DNA of 64,000 nt from an uncultured Prevotella sp. (GTDB lineage Bacteria > Bacteroidota > Bacteroidia > Bacteroidales > Bacteroidaceae), in the NCBI GenBank assembly GCA_944320305.1, contig CALUGW010000008.1, positions 1 to 64,000 of the forward strand. Direction: 5' to 3'. Under the pieces are notes generated by a model. That model made no database searches, was not told the DNA's origin, and worked only from the letters and a program-made list of their open reading frames with translations. The position numbers were made by a program, and so were the translations under genes. This document shows, one piece after another, positions 1 to 8,630 of this stretch (its first letter is position 1; each line of letters starts with the position of its first letter).

Positions 1-93
1 GGGTATGGCGCACACCATTTATGGGTGACGCAGAAAAAGGCATCCGACCCCGACCAATGTTTGGAGAACAGATTACTTATTGTTGAATTTTAA
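1..93 (+). CDS. C-terminal end of an unidentified protein (partial)
   Basis: An open frame runs from the first base to a TAA at 91-93 and encodes 30 residues ending in LLIVEF. The 5' part lies outside the window, so length and family are unknown. It stands 11 bases before the next small gene on the same strand and shares the compact spacing of the following cargo genes, which supports a real gene end. The call rests only on an open frame and context and could be chance. Confidence 0.35.
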   Translation, partial: GYGAHHLWVTQKKASDPDQCLENRLLIVEF

Positions 94-104
94 CTGACAA
101 GGCT

Positions 105-320
105 ATGGCACGTTACAGAGTGAACACAAGGTTTGTCTTTTCGGGAGTGTTCGAGGTGGAAGCCGACAGCAGGACGGAAGCGAGGGAACTCGTGATGAAA
201 GAGTGCGGTTTGGTCATGGGTGGAAGCATCCACACCACGCTGGACGATGAAGAAGTGGATTGGGATTTTGACATCCATCCCGAAACGGAAATAGGAAGAA
301 TAACCATTAAAAGGAACTGA
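105..320 (+). CDS. Small hypothetical protein of a Bacteroidales mobile element
   Basis: This 71-residue protein is acidic in its second half (DDEEVDWDFD near residues 46-55) and has no signal peptide or membrane segment. I do not recognise a named domain. It is followed two bases later by the DUF3873-type frame and then by another 71-residue gene, the tight packing typical of cargo in Bacteroides conjugative or mobilizable elements. It begins with ATG at 105, 11 bases after the stop of the preceding partial frame. Function is unknown; membership of the element is inferred from the integrase and HTH genes to the right. Confidence 0.6.
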   Translation: MARYRVNTRFVFSGVFEVEADSRTEARELVMKECGLVMGGSIHTTLDDEEVDWDFDIHPETEIGRITIKRN

Positions 321-322
321 TT

Positions 323-550
323 ATGACAACAAGAATGACCATTAACTGAACAAGCACCTGCCAGGCGGCAGGAACGGAGAAGTACGAGCGTTTTCAAACG
401 AGTTTCGGCAGGAAAAGGTGCACATTCGTGCAATATGACTACCGCCATACGGACGGAGAACTGTTCTCCTGCGTGAAACCTACATTGGAAGAATGTAGAA
501 GGTTGCGCAACGAATGGTTGAACCTTAAAAGCAAGGAGGGCAGACGATGA
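323..550 (+). pseudogene. DUF3873-family small protein interrupted by an in-frame TGA
   Basis: ATG at 323 opens a frame beginning MTTRMTIN, followed by TGA at 347-349. Reading through this stop gives one continuous frame (TSTCQAAGTEKYERF, then QYDYRHTDGELFSC and TLEECRRLRNEWL) to a TGA at 548-550. From memory of the family, DUF3873 proteins have a glycine at the position of the stop (N-G-T/V-S-T-C), which fits a single GGA to TGA change. The next gene starts inside its end (ATGA at 547-550), so the original gene was translationally coupled. It is most simply a nonsense-mutated pseudogene; a sequencing error is the alternative. Confidence 0.75.
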
Positions 551-762
551 GCGCAAGATATGAAACGCTGATAGTGACGTTCAGCGACCCTATCAAGGTT
601 TTGGACAACATATTCGCCGATGCGGACGCATGGGGAACGGACACCCTCAAAGGATGGGTGGAGGACTATGAAAGTACGAGGTTTACGCAAATAGACGGGC
701 ATACGGCAGTCATCACTTCCGAATACAACATGCCCTGCGTAAAGGAATGGCTCACACGCTGA
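547..762 (+). CDS. Small hypothetical protein of the mobile element, possibly clipped at its C-terminus
   Basis: This 71-residue protein (MSARYETLIVTF at the start, MPCVKEWLTR at the end) overlaps the preceding frame by ATGA. It has no membrane segment and no domain that I recognise. Its stop at 760-762 lies almost exactly where recognisable integrase coding on the other strand begins, so the last residues may have been altered by the same rearrangement that truncated the integrase. Function is unknown. Confidence 0.55.
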   Translation: MSARYETLIVTFSDPIKVLDNIFADADAWGTDTLKGWVEDYESTRFTQIDGHTAVITSEYNMPCVKEWLTR

Positions 763-1847
763 AAGGTTATATGCTTCTTTATGCCCGATGCTTCTATCCA
801 TGCTTTCAATGGTATGGAAATCCACGAAACATCTGTCAGTTCCTCGAACACCAGGCGTTCATCATCGTCAGGCCGCTCGCCGCATAATTGGAGAGCCTGT
901 GCCGTGACGGGCTTATAATCGGGACGTTTGGTTTTTTGTTGAACCACCAAGGCTTGCCATGTGCCTTTACTCGTCTGTTGAATCTGTTTCCACCGCAAGG
1001 CTTGAATGTCGCTATGCCGTAATCCCGTGAGGATAGAAAAGAGGAACGCACGTTTCAGTACATCGTCCTTGCAGGGAGTGTCTACCAACATCTGCACTTC
1101 ATTCATGGTAAGAGCGACACGAGGTTTTTCAATCGAACTGATGCCTTTCACTTTTGCACTGATGTCAACCGTGAGGTATTCGTCAATAAAAGCCTGTTTC
1201 AGTCCGGCCTTGACAATATAGAAATAGGTTGAAGCTGTGTTTTGCGAGATGGTTCCTTTCTTGTTGCCACCCATCGGAGCGCGAAGCAGGAACATCTTGA
1301 TGTCTTCAAGCAGTTTGACGGAAATGGATTTGAAAGGTATTGGGTTCCCCTGCGAATAGATTCTCAGCAATTCGCCCACACGCATCCAGTTGACGATAAT
1401 CGAATTGGAACTGTTGGGATGGCGTTTGCTGATGATGCCGTTGAAATACTTGATGAAGTCCTGCTCGCCACGCTCGTTCTGCGCGGCGATTTCATTCTCC
1501 TTATCGGTGTAGAGGATGGCACTGTCGTACTCGTGCTGGCGCAACTTACGGACATTATCCGCATAGATGCAGGCCTCTTGGTCGATGGTGGAACGGCATT
1601 GGATGATTCCGTTCAAATCACGTTTGGGTTTGTAGTTGAAACTTCCGTCCGGCAGGATGCGGGCGATGGATGACTTATCCCAAATAGGCGTGGATATAGT
1701 CCGTTTGATAGATTCCACCACACGGCTTGCTCTGGTTGAGCCTCGTTTGTAAACCGGGTACGATTCAATAATCAGATACCACTCCTCTTTATATCTCGAC
1801 CGTCTGAGCTTGACGGTCACTTTGGTGTTAGGCAATGCTTTCTTCAT
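666..1847 (-). pseudogene. Tyrosine recombinase (integrase), C-terminally truncated
   Basis: A 393-codon frame carries a phage-integrase N-terminal region, a core-binding domain (about 130-245), and a catalytic domain with the box I arginine in TGLRHSDIQALRW and a beta-region lysine in QQKTKRP. Family resemblance stops after GIKKHITF, at about plus-strand 766. The expected HxxR box and the terminal tyrosine are missing. The remaining 30 or so codons are simply the opposite strand of the 547-762 gene. The protein should therefore be catalytically dead. The start overlaps the stop of the upstream HTH gene (ATGA), so the two formed one transcript running leftward into the element. Confidence 0.85.
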
Positions 1848-2407
1848 TCTATTTCTGATTTATAAAGGTTATCTATTTCTTGTTTGGGTACATACACATA
1901 GTTCCCCATTTGTCGGGAGGGGATGGAGTATTTTCTCACATGAGCCCATACGGAACTGTCATTGATGTGGTATTTCTCGCAAACTTCGGTAATGGTATAA
2001 CAGTCCTCCGGCTCCATGCTGTATAGTTTAGGAGCAGGCTTCTCTTTCTCAACCGCACTTTCAGGTCTACTAAGGAACAGACGTTCCATATCGGAACGCT
2101 TGATGCGTGTCAGTCTCTCGCCGATATTGATTGCTGGAACTCTTCCCTCCTTTATCAGCCGATACAGTGTGCTGCGCTCCACGCCGAACATAGCAACGGC
2201 TTCTTTGACCGATATGTATTCTCTGATGTCAGGAACCTGTTGGGCAATAGCTTCCAGCCTTGCGTTCTTTGCCTTCGCATCTCTTTTGCGCTTCCAAGCC
2301 ACATTGCTGCACCTGCGCGAACAGTAATAGCTGTCGAGAGTCTTTGCGACAAATACCTTGCCGCAGACTTTACACTTTCTCTTGATTTCAAATCCGATTG
2401 TTGGCAT
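1844..2407 (-). CDS. Zinc-ribbon plus double helix-turn-helix DNA-binding protein (excisionase-like)
   Basis: This 187-residue protein starts with a four-cysteine zinc-binding motif (CKVCGK then YYCSRRC, residues about 12-33). A MerR/excisionase-type helix-turn-helix follows (YISVKEAVAMFGVERSTLYRLIKEGRVP), and after a linker a second similar unit (YTITEVCEKYHINDSSVWAHV). Such proteins sit just upstream of tyrosine integrases in Bacteroidales integrative elements and probably act in excision or integrase control. I chose the ATG at 2407 because homologues begin MPTIGFEIKRK; a longer frame reaches 2461. Its stop overlaps the integrase start. With the integrase broken, its present role is uncertain. 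Confidence 0.8.
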   Translation of the reverse strand: MPTIGFEIKRKCKVCGKVFVAKTLDSYYCSRRCSNVAWKRKRDAKAKNARLEAIAQQVPDIREYISVKEAVAMFGVERSTLYRLIKEGRVPAINIGERLTRIKRSDMERLFLSRPESAVEKEKPAPKLYSMEPEDCYTITEVCEKYHINDSSVWAHVRKYSIPSRQMGNYVYVPKQEIDNLYKSEIE

Positions 2408-2552
2408 ATTATCTACTTTTAAGTTTGTATTAGTATGGATAAGTGGGATTTTGTTCCACATTATCTACTTTTTTGTCTTGTTGCAAATATGTCGCAAATA
2501 AGAGATAAAAAAGCCTATAGAAAGGCATAGAAAACAAGAACCCCATAAACGC

Positions 2553-2587
2553 AAAAAGCGTGCAACTCATTGAGCTGCACGCTTTTG
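2553..2587. terminator. Bidirectional terminator downstream of dnaK
   Basis: AAAAGCGTGCA and TGCACGCTTTT form a near-perfect stem (inner CTCA/TGAG also pairs) with A and T tracts on the two sides, so it can work in both directions. It lies between the end of dnaK and the promoter side of the mobile element. The end of the inserted element probably lies between 2408 and 2553, a stretch in which I see no gene; the words ATCTACTTTT near 2410 and 2463 are directly repeated there. Confidence 0.8.
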
Positions 2588-2619
2588 CTTGCGATTTTGT
2601 ATGTCTTTACTTATCGGAA

Positions 2620-4536
2620 TCACTTGACTTCCTCAAAATCGGCGTCCTGAATGTTGTCGTCGGTCTTTGAGCTGTTGTCCTGAGTCTGCTGCCCATTGGC
2701 CGACTGCTGCTGGCCGGCACCGGGCTGTGCGCCTGCGTTCTGGTACATTTGTGCGCTGGCAGCCTGCATCACTGTGTTGAGGTTGCTGATGGCGCTGTCG
2801 ATGGCAGCCACATCGCCGCTCTTGTGGGCGTCTTTCAGCTGTTGGAGTGCACTTTCGATTGGAGCTTTTTTGTCGGCCGGAATCTTGTCACCGTTGTCCT
2901 TGAGGAAGTTCTCGGTGGTGAAAATCATCGAGTCTGCCTGGTTCATCTTGTCCACGCGCTCGCGTTCTTTCTTGTCGTTCTCGGCGTTCTGCTCTGCCTC
3001 TGCCTTCATGCGCTCTATCTCTTCCTTGCTCAGTCCGGATGATGCCTCTATGCGGATGGCCTGCTCCTTGCCGGTGGCCTTGTCCTTGGCAGACACTTTC
3101 AGTATGCCGTTGGCATCGATGTCGAATGTCACCTCAATCTGTGGAACGCCGCGGCGTGCCGGTGCTATGCCTGTGAGGTTGAACTGGCCGATGCTCTTGT
3201 TCTGTGCGGCCATGGGGCGCTCGCCTTGGAGCACGTGTATAGTCACTTCCGTCTGGTTGTCGGCAGCTGTGGAGAACACCTCGCTCTTCTTGCACGGAAT
3301 GGTTGTGTTGGCTTCGATGAGCTTGGTCATGACGCCTCCCATTGTCTCGATGCCGAGTGTCAGCGGGGTTACGTCAAGCAGCACGATATCGCCGACTCCG
3401 CCTTCCTTATTGAGGATTGCGCCCTGGATGGCTGCGCCAACGGCCACAACTTCATCGGGGTTGACTCCCTTTGAAGGCTCTTTGCCGAAGTAGTTCTTGA
3501 CCAGTGTCTGCACGGCGGGGATGCGGCTTGATCCTCCGACGAGAATCACCTCGTCAATGTCTGCTGTGGTCAGTTTGGCGTCGCGGATGGCGTTCTGGCA
3601 GGGCACAAGGCAGGCCTGGATCAAGTCGTGAGCCAACTGCTCGAACTTTGCGCGTGTGAGCGTCTTCACGAGGTGCTTGGGCACGCCGCCTACGGGCATG
3701 ATGTACGGCAGGTTGATTTCTGTCGTTGTGGAGCTTGACAGCTCGATCTTGGCTTTTTCCGCAGCCTCTTTAAGGCGCTGCATGGCCATCGGGTCGGTGG
3801 TGAGGTCGGCTCCCTCGTCGTTCTTGAACTCCTGCACGAGCCAGTCGATGATTACCTGGTCGAAGTCATCGCCGCCCAGATGGGTGTCGCCGTTGGTCGA
3901 GAGCACTTCAAACACACCTCCGCCGAACTCCAAGATGGAAATATCGAATGTGCCGCCTCCGAGGTCGAACACGGCAATCTTCATATCCTTGTTGGCCTTG
4001 TCCACTCCGTATGCCAGTGCGGCAGCCGTAGGCTCGTTGACAATGCGGCGCACGTTGAGTCCTGCAATCTGGCCGGCCTCTTTCGTTGCCTGGCGCTGTG
4101 AGTCAGAGAAGTATGCCGGCACGGTAATCACGGCGTCCGTGACCTCCTGTCCGAGATAGTCCTCGGCGGTCTTCTTCATTTTCTGCAGCACCATGGCCGA
4201 GATTTCCTGCGGTGTGTACTTGCGTCCGTCGATGTCCACGCGCGGATAGCCACCCTCGTTGACAACGGTGAACGGCACGCGGCTCACCTCTTTCTCGCAC
4301 TGTGCCCATGTCTCGCCCATGAAGCGCTTGATGCTGTAAACGGTCTTCTTCGGGTTGGTGATGGCCTGGCGCTTGGCCGGGTCGCCCACTTTGCGCTCAC
4401 CGCCTTCCACGAATCCTACGACAGATGGCGTTGTGCGCTTGCCCTCGCTGTTGGCTATTACAACCGGTTCGTTGCCCTCGAATACGGCAACGCACGAGTT
4501 TGTTGTTCCTAAGTCAATTCCAATAATCTTTCCCAT
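2620..4536 (-). CDS. dnaK: Molecular chaperone DnaK (Hsp70)
   Basis: This 638-residue protein is the ATP-dependent cytosolic Hsp70 that folds proteins together with DnaJ and GrpE. The nucleotide-binding domain starts with [10 protein letters not shown] (residues about 5-14) and contains [14 protein letters not shown] and FDLGGGTFD. The substrate-binding domain contains the linker-type segment [14 protein letters not shown], and the tail is rich in Q/A/G and ends DADFEEVK. I placed the start at the ATG of MGKIIG at 4536; an upstream in-frame extension to 4731 has no family resemblance. It is a single gene with its own terminator at 2553-2587. No CIRCE-type inverted repeat is evident upstream. 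Confidence 0.98.
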   Translation of the reverse strand: MGKIIGIDLGTTNSCVAVFEGNEPVVIANSEGKRTTPSVVGFVEGGERKVGDPAKRQAITNPKKTVYSIKRFMGETWAQCEKEVSRVPFTVVNEGGYPRVDIDGRKYTPQEISAMVLQKMKKTAEDYLGQEVTDAVITVPAYFSDSQRQATKEAGQIAGLNVRRIVNEPTAAALAYGVDKANKDMKIAVFDLGGGTFDISILEFGGGVFEVLSTNGDTHLGGDDFDQVIIDWLVQEFKNDEGADLTTDPMAMQRLKEAAEKAKIELSSSTTTEINLPYIMPVGGVPKHLVKTLTRAKFEQLAHDLIQACLVPCQNAIRDAKLTTADIDEVILVGGSSRIPAVQTLVKNYFGKEPSKGVNPDEVVAVGAAIQGAILNKEGGVGDIVLLDVTPLTLGIETMGGVMTKLIEANTTIPCKKSEVFSTAADNQTEVTIHVLQGERPMAAQNKSIGQFNLTGIAPARRGVPQIEVTFDIDANGILKVSAKDKATGKEQAIRIEASSGLSKEEIERMKAEAEQNAENDKKERERVDKMNQADSMIFTTENFLKDNGDKIPADKKAPIESALQQLKDAHKSGDVAAIDSAISNLNTVMQAASAQMYQNAGAQPGAGQQQSANGQQTQDNSSKTDDNIQDADFEEVK

Positions 4537-4935
4537 ATTCTTGTTTTTTTTTATTATTATTCGTCGTTTGTTTGTGTCTTTAACCGCTTTCTGCAGTCCG
4601 CTGACATTATAGCAAAGCATGTGCCAAAGTGCCGTCTGTGTGTCGGGCGCGTGCCACAGATATGACATTTTGTCGTGTCCAGGAGTCTTTTGTGGCGTGC
4701 TCGTGTCAGTATTGCTCAGGGCGCACATCAATTCATATCATATGCGTTCCAATAACTCTTCTTGGATGACTGCTATTTGTGAATAAAGTTTTAATCGCCT
4801 GTAGCATTTAAAATAAATGTAAAATGTATGTGTTTCCCTGCCGGTCAGTTAAACCATCTGCCCCATAGTCCGTCATACAAACGGTTGCAGCCGAAAACAA
4901 CAGGTAACGTAAAACAAAAGAAAGGAAATCAGAAT
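4537..4935. other. Divergent intergenic region between dnaK and the DUF4890 gene
   Basis: These 399 bases separate two divergently transcribed genes and must hold both promoters. The first 40 bases next to dnaK are extremely A/T-rich (a T-rich run at 4543-4563 on the plus strand). I found no clear TAnnTTTG box on either strand and no convincing gene. Confidence 0.4.
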
Positions 4936-5427
4936 ATGAAACGGACAATACTTGCCGTGGCGGCCCTCTTGATGATGGCGACGGCTGCAATGGCACAAGA
5001 GCAGAACAACAGCAGTGCCGACAGAGTGCAGAAGCGCACAGAGTTGGTTGCTAAGAAATACGGTCTCGATGAGACGCAGACCAAGAAACTGCTCGAACTG
5101 AACACGAAATATGCAGATGCGTTCGGTCGCGCGGGCGCTCCTCGTGGAGGTCGCGGCGGTCGCGGACCGCAGATGCGCAGGCCTCAAGGCAATGGAATGG
5201 GGCTGCCTGCGGCAGCCGACAGCACCGCGCGGCAGGGCAGGCGTGACTTTGGCGGGCGCGGGGGCGCCTTTGCCGAGCGCCGCAAGCAGATGCGCGAGCG
5301 CATGGAGGCATATGACAAGGAGCTGCAGGCCATAATGACCGAGGAGCAGTATAAGAGCTACAAGGCCGACATGGCAAAGCGTGCTCCCAGGCGTGACGCA
5401 CCGCGTGGCGGGCGCACTCAAGAGTGA
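4936..5427 (+). CDS. DUF4890-type secreted protein with Gly/Arg-rich middle
   Basis: This 163-residue protein has an N-terminal signal peptide (MKRTILAVAALLMMATAAMA, cleavage near AMAQ) and predicted helices containing YGLDETQTKKLLELN and MTEEQYKSYKADMAKR, in the style of Spy/CpxP-like periplasmic proteins. The middle and C-terminus are rich in RGG-type runs (GGRGGRG, FGGRGGAF, RGGR). Family and envelope location are fairly clear; the role is not established and periplasmic chaperone-like function is inference. The start at 4936 gives a proper signal peptide, unlike the longer frame from 4828. It is monocistronic, followed by a terminator at 5540. Confidence 0.8.
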   Translation: MKRTILAVAALLMMATAAMAQEQNNSSADRVQKRTELVAKKYGLDETQTKKLLELNTKYADAFGRAGAPRGGRGGRGPQMRRPQGNGMGLPAAADSTARQGRRDFGGRGGAFAERRKQMRERMEAYDKELQAIMTEEQYKSYKADMAKRAPRRDAPRGGRTQE

Positions 5428-5539
5428 TTTTCATAGTGATTTAGGTTAATTATAGTGTTGTTTTTTGGGCAGGCGTGCCCAATTGGATATGGCTTCATGG
5501 TGAAGTCTGAGGTGAAATGCAGATTTTTAGGATAGCTTT

Positions 5540-5573
5540 GGCGCACTGGCGAGATTGCCGGTGCGCCTTTTTT
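5540..5573 (+). terminator. Rho-independent terminator
   Basis: GGCGCACTGGC and GCCGGTGCGCC pair around GAGATT and are followed by six T. It ends the DUF4890 transcript. Confidence 0.85.
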
Positions 5574-5640
5574 CTTTCGCCCTGATGTCGGATTTGTAGC
5601 CGCCCGGTGCCATTGAGGTCAAAAAAGTTGTGGAGCGGAG

Positions 5641-5669
5641 TTGTTAGTGCGGCTTTTTTCGTAACTTTG
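5641..5669 (+). promoter_or_regulatory. Bacteroidota-type promoter for the DUF4738 lipoprotein gene
   Basis: TAACTTTG at 5662-5669 matches the -7 consensus TAnnTTTG, with TTG at 5641-5643, 18 bases upstream, as a -33 element. Transcription would start about 20 bases before the ATG at 5697. Confidence 0.7.
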
Positions 5670-5696
5670 CATCTGCATAAAACAATTCGACATCAA

Positions 5697-6245
5697 ATGA
5701 AAAGACAGATATTTATGTTTGTGGCGGCTGCCGCTCTGTGCGCCATTGCCGCGTGCGGGGGCAAGAAAGAGAGTGACACAATAATAACCACGAAAGCTGA
5801 GGTGAGAAAGCCGGCCGCTCCGGTCAGAATGCAGGACTATGAGCAGACGCGTGAGGTTGAGCTTGACGGCATCCGTCTTGTGTGCAGGATTCACCGCGCG
5901 GCCGACGACAGTCTGGCCATGGTGTCCGACGAGACAGGCCAGAAGTTTGTTGACAACAGAATAGAGCTGGTGGTAAGCCGCGCCGACGGAAGTGTGTTTT
6001 TCAGGAAAACGTTCACAAAAAAGACTTTCGACGAGTTGCTTGATGATGATTATCGCAAGACCGGAATCCTTGAGGGGCTCGTCTTCGACCGTGTTGACGG
6101 CAGCCGGCTCCGGTTTGCCGCCAGTGTGAGCCATCCTCAGACCGACGAGTACATCCCGCTGGTGGTGACGGTCTCAAAGGCCGGCGGCATGAGCATCGAG
6201 CGCGACACACAGCTCGACACAAGTGCCGAAGAGGAGGATATTTAA
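5697..6245 (+). CDS. DUF4738-like lipoprotein
   Basis: This 182-residue protein has a lipoprotein signal (MKRQIFMFVAAAALCAIAACGG, lipobox AIAAC with Cys near residue 20). The rest is a soluble beta-rich domain with DGIRLVCRIHRAADDSLAMV and YIPLVVTVSKAGG, and an acidic tail. It resembles the DUF4738 family of Bacteroidales envelope lipoproteins, which has no known function. The ATG at 5697 lies at a good distance from the promoter and gives the lipobox; the frame from 5607 would start upstream of the promoter box. It is monocistronic and converges on the HAD gene across a shared hairpin. Confidence 0.7.
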   Translation: MKRQIFMFVAAAALCAIAACGGKKESDTIITTKAEVRKPAAPVRMQDYEQTREVELDGIRLVCRIHRAADDSLAMVSDETGQKFVDNRIELVVSRADGSVFFRKTFTKKTFDELLDDDYRKTGILEGLVFDRVDGSRLRFAASVSHPQTDEYIPLVVTVSKAGGMSIERDTQLDTSAEEEDI

Positions 6246-6318
6246 CCTAAATCGCATTAGGCTGTTGTGGCCTGGGGCGTTATGTTGCCGAAGCCGCAAT
6301 GCCGACAAAGCGTTTACA

Positions 6319-6397
6319 GGAGTGCCGACGCACCGCTCCGGAAGGCTGTGCCATGATTCCAGCCGCTGAAGAGGTCCGTCGGCACTCCCGCTTTTTT
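6319..6397. terminator. Long-loop hairpin between convergent genes
   Basis: A perfect 12-bp inverted repeat (GGAGTGCCGACG at 6319-6330 and its complement at 6377-6388) encloses a 46-base loop with its own small stem (GGCTG/CAGCC), then CGCTTTTTT. It lies between the DUF4738 gene (+) and the HAD gene (-) and probably terminates the plus-strand transcript. Confidence 0.6.
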
Positions 6398-6420
6398 GCC
6401 GCTTCGGTGTTCCTGTGATG

Positions 6421-7173
6421 TCATATCAGGCCTGCATCGGCACTGTCTGTCATGGCGGGCGCGATTTTCTCCCAGCTGTCGCGCAATTCCGTCATGCGGT
6501 CGAACACGAGGCTTGCTCCCTCGGCGGTGAGCAGGTCCGACGGCAGCGGGCCGGTGTTCACAGCCACGGTGAATATCTTTGCGGCCACGGCTGCGCGCAC
6601 GCCGAGCGGAGCGTTCTCCACCACGACGGCCTGCCACGGTTCCACTCCCGCCTTGGCCAGCCCTTTCAGATAAGGTTCCGGGTCGGGCTTTCCATGGCTG
6701 ACGTCAAAGCTCGACACTATCAGGTCCGGGCTTACGAGTCCGCTGAAGTCGGCGGCGAGCTTTTCGAGCAGCGAATGTTGGCCGCTGCCTGTCACCACCA
6801 CAATCTTCATTCCCTCAGCCTTTATCTTGCGCTGCAGGTCCATCACGCCCTCCATGATTTCCGCTTGCGGGCACAGCGAGAACAGTCTTGACTTCTCGTC
6901 ATACATCCGTTGCGACTCCTCGTCGCTTATTTCGCGGTGCCACTGCTCGCGCGCCATCAGCTTTATGGTCTCCACGCCGCGCATCCCCTCGTATCTGTAG
7001 GCGTCGGCCTCGGCCATGTCTATGCCGAACGAGGCCATCGACCGGCGCCAGCTTGTGGCGTGGTTGGGCATGGAGTCGTAGAGCACGCCGTCCATGTCGA
7101 AAAGAACGGCTTTGGGGTTGAATTCCCCAAAGCCGTATTTTCTCAGATACTGTTTGATTGCAATTTCGTACAT
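6421..7173 (-). CDS. HAD-superfamily hydrolase (beta-phosphoglucomutase-like)
   Basis: This 250-residue cytosolic protein has the HAD motifs: nucleophile motif FDMDGVLYDS (residues about 25-34), a cap region of about 80 residues, motif II VVVTGSGQ, motif III lysine near GKPDPEPY, and motif IV with acidic residues in VVVENAPLG. It belongs to the subfamily of beta-phosphoglucomutases and sugar-phosphate phosphatases; the substrate cannot be read from the sequence. It starts 18 bases after pgi and is the last gene of the lysS-gpsA-pgi run, which suggests a sugar-phosphate substrate (inference). Confidence 0.85.
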   Translation of the reverse strand: MYEIAIKQYLRKYGFGEFNPKAVLFDMDGVLYDSMPNHATSWRRSMASFGIDMAEADAYRYEGMRGVETIKLMAREQWHREISDEESQRMYDEKSRLFSLCPQAEIMEGVMDLQRKIKAEGMKIVVVTGSGQHSLLEKLAADFSGLVSPDLIVSSFDVSHGKPDPEPYLKGLAKAGVEPWQAVVVENAPLGVRAAVAAKIFTVAVNTGPLPSDLLTAEGASLVFDRMTELRDSWEKIAPAMTDSADAGLI

Positions 7174-7191
7174 TCCTGTCAGTTGTGTTGT

Positions 7192-8550
7192 TCAGGCCTC
7201 CTTGGCAAGCCTCTCCTTGATGGCCTTGCTGTCGGCCTCATAGCCTGGCTTGTCCAGCAGTGCGAACATGTTCTTTTTGTATGCCTCCACGCCGGGCTGG
7301 TTGAATGCGTTCACTCCGAGCACGTTGCCGCTGATGCCGCAGCCGATCTCGAAGAAGTAGATGAGCTGGCCGATGTTGTATTCGTCCAGTTTCGGCACGC
7401 TGATGCGTATGTTGGGCACTCCTCCGTCAACGTGTGCCAGGCGTGTTCCCAGCTCTGCCATCTTGTTAACCTCGTCAACGCGCTTGCCGGCCAGGAAGTT
7501 CAGGCCGTCAAGGTTCTCCTCGTCGTGCGGGAAGAGCAGGCTGTGGTTTGGTTCCTCAACGCTGATCACGGTCTCAAAGATGGTGCGCTCGCCCTGCTGT
7601 ATCCACTGTCCCATGGAGTGCAGGTCGGTGGTGAAGTCGCACGATGCGGGGAAGATTCCCTTGCCGTCCTTGCCCTCGCTCTCGCCGTAGAGCTGTTTCC
7701 ACCACTCGCTGAAGTAGTGGAGCTTGGGCTGGTAGTTCACCATTATCTCGATTTTCTTGCCTGTTTCGTTGTAGAGTGCGTTGCGCACGGCGGCATAGAC
7801 GGCGGCCGGGTTCTGCCCGAAGGGCACGTCGGCGGCGCAGGCCCGCTCCATGTCGGCGGCTCCGCCAACCAGTCTCGTGATGTCAAAGCCGGCGCAGGCT
7901 ATCGGCAGCAGGCCGACGGGGGTGAGCACCGAGAAGCGTCCGCCCACGTTGTCGGGGATGACGAATGTCTTGTATCCCTCCTTGGTGGCGGCTGCGCGGG
8001 CGGCTCCCTTGGTGGCGTCGGTGACGGCCACAATCACCTTGCGGGCCTCCTCCTTGCCGCGCTGGTCCTCACACTGCTTCTTGAGCAGGCGGAATGTAAG
8101 GGCTGTCTCTGTCGTCGTGCCCGACTTCGATATGTTTATCACGCCGAACTTCTTGCCTTTCAGATATTCCGTAAGCTCAGAGAGATAGTCCTCGCCGATG
8201 TTGTTGCCGGCGAAGAGGATGGTGGGGTTGCTCTTGTCACCAACGAGCCAGCTGAACGAGTTGCCCAGTGCCTCGATCACCGCGCGCGCTCCGAGGTAGC
8301 TGCCGCCGATTCCGGCCACAACGATTGCCTCGCAGTTGGCGCGCAGGGTGTCGGCGCAGTCCTGTATTTCCTTGAGGAATTCGGGCGTGATTGACGACGG
8401 AAGGTGAATCCATCCGAGAAAGTCGTTGCCGGGGCAGGAGCCGTTCTCAAGCGCTTTGCGGGCCTCGTTCACTTTGGGTTCATAGGCTTTCACAGCCCCC
8501 TCGCTGAGGAACTGCGCTGCCTTCGTGATGTCTAAGCTGATTGTTTTCAT
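7192..8550 (-). CDS. pgi: Glucose-6-phosphate isomerase
   Basis: This 452-residue cytosolic enzyme interconverts glucose-6-phosphate and fructose-6-phosphate in glycolysis and gluconeogenesis. It shows [16 protein letters not shown], the phosphate-binding [14 protein letters not shown], and the C-terminal signature around [21 protein letters not shown]. Its length fits the short bacterial form. It lies between gpsA (80-base gap) and the HAD gene (18-base gap), in the order common in Bacteroidales. Confidence 0.97.
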   Translation of the reverse strand: MKTISLDITKAAQFLSEGAVKAYEPKVNEARKALENGSCPGNDFLGWIHLPSSITPEFLKEIQDCADTLRANCEAIVVAGIGGSYLGARAVIEALGNSFSWLVGDKSNPTILFAGNNIGEDYLSELTEYLKGKKFGVINISKSGTTTETALTFRLLKKQCEDQRGKEEARKVIVAVTDATKGAARAAATKEGYKTFVIPDNVGGRFSVLTPVGLLPIACAGFDITRLVGGAADMERACAADVPFGQNPAAVYAAVRNALYNETGKKIEIMVNYQPKLHYFSEWWKQLYGESEGKDGKGIFPASCDFTTDLHSMGQWIQQGERTIFETVISVEEPNHSLLFPHDEENLDGLNFLAGKRVDEVNKMAELGTRLAHVDGGVPNIRISVPKLDEYNIGQLIYFFEIGCGISGNVLGVNAFNQPGVEAYKKNMFALLDKPGYEADSKAIKERLAKEA

Positions 8551-8630
8551 TGCTTTGTGTTTATAGGTTTTTATTGTCCGTTGCCTGTTGGTATTGTTGC
8601 GCGGGCGCTTTTCGCTCCGCCGCTTCGGGG

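Noticed and set aside
347..349. Selenocysteine at the TGA in the DUF3873 frame
   Set aside because: The expected residue is glycine, not cysteine, and no selenocysteine-insertion hairpin is evident just downstream.
2408..2552. Defined attachment site of the integrative element
   Set aside because: Short repeated words exist (ATCTACTTTT), but the other end of the element is outside the window, so no att pair can be shown.
4537..4731. N-terminal extension of DnaK by 65 residues
   Set aside because: The extension has no Hsp70 similarity and includes an A/T-rich leader; [14 protein letters not shown] is the family start.
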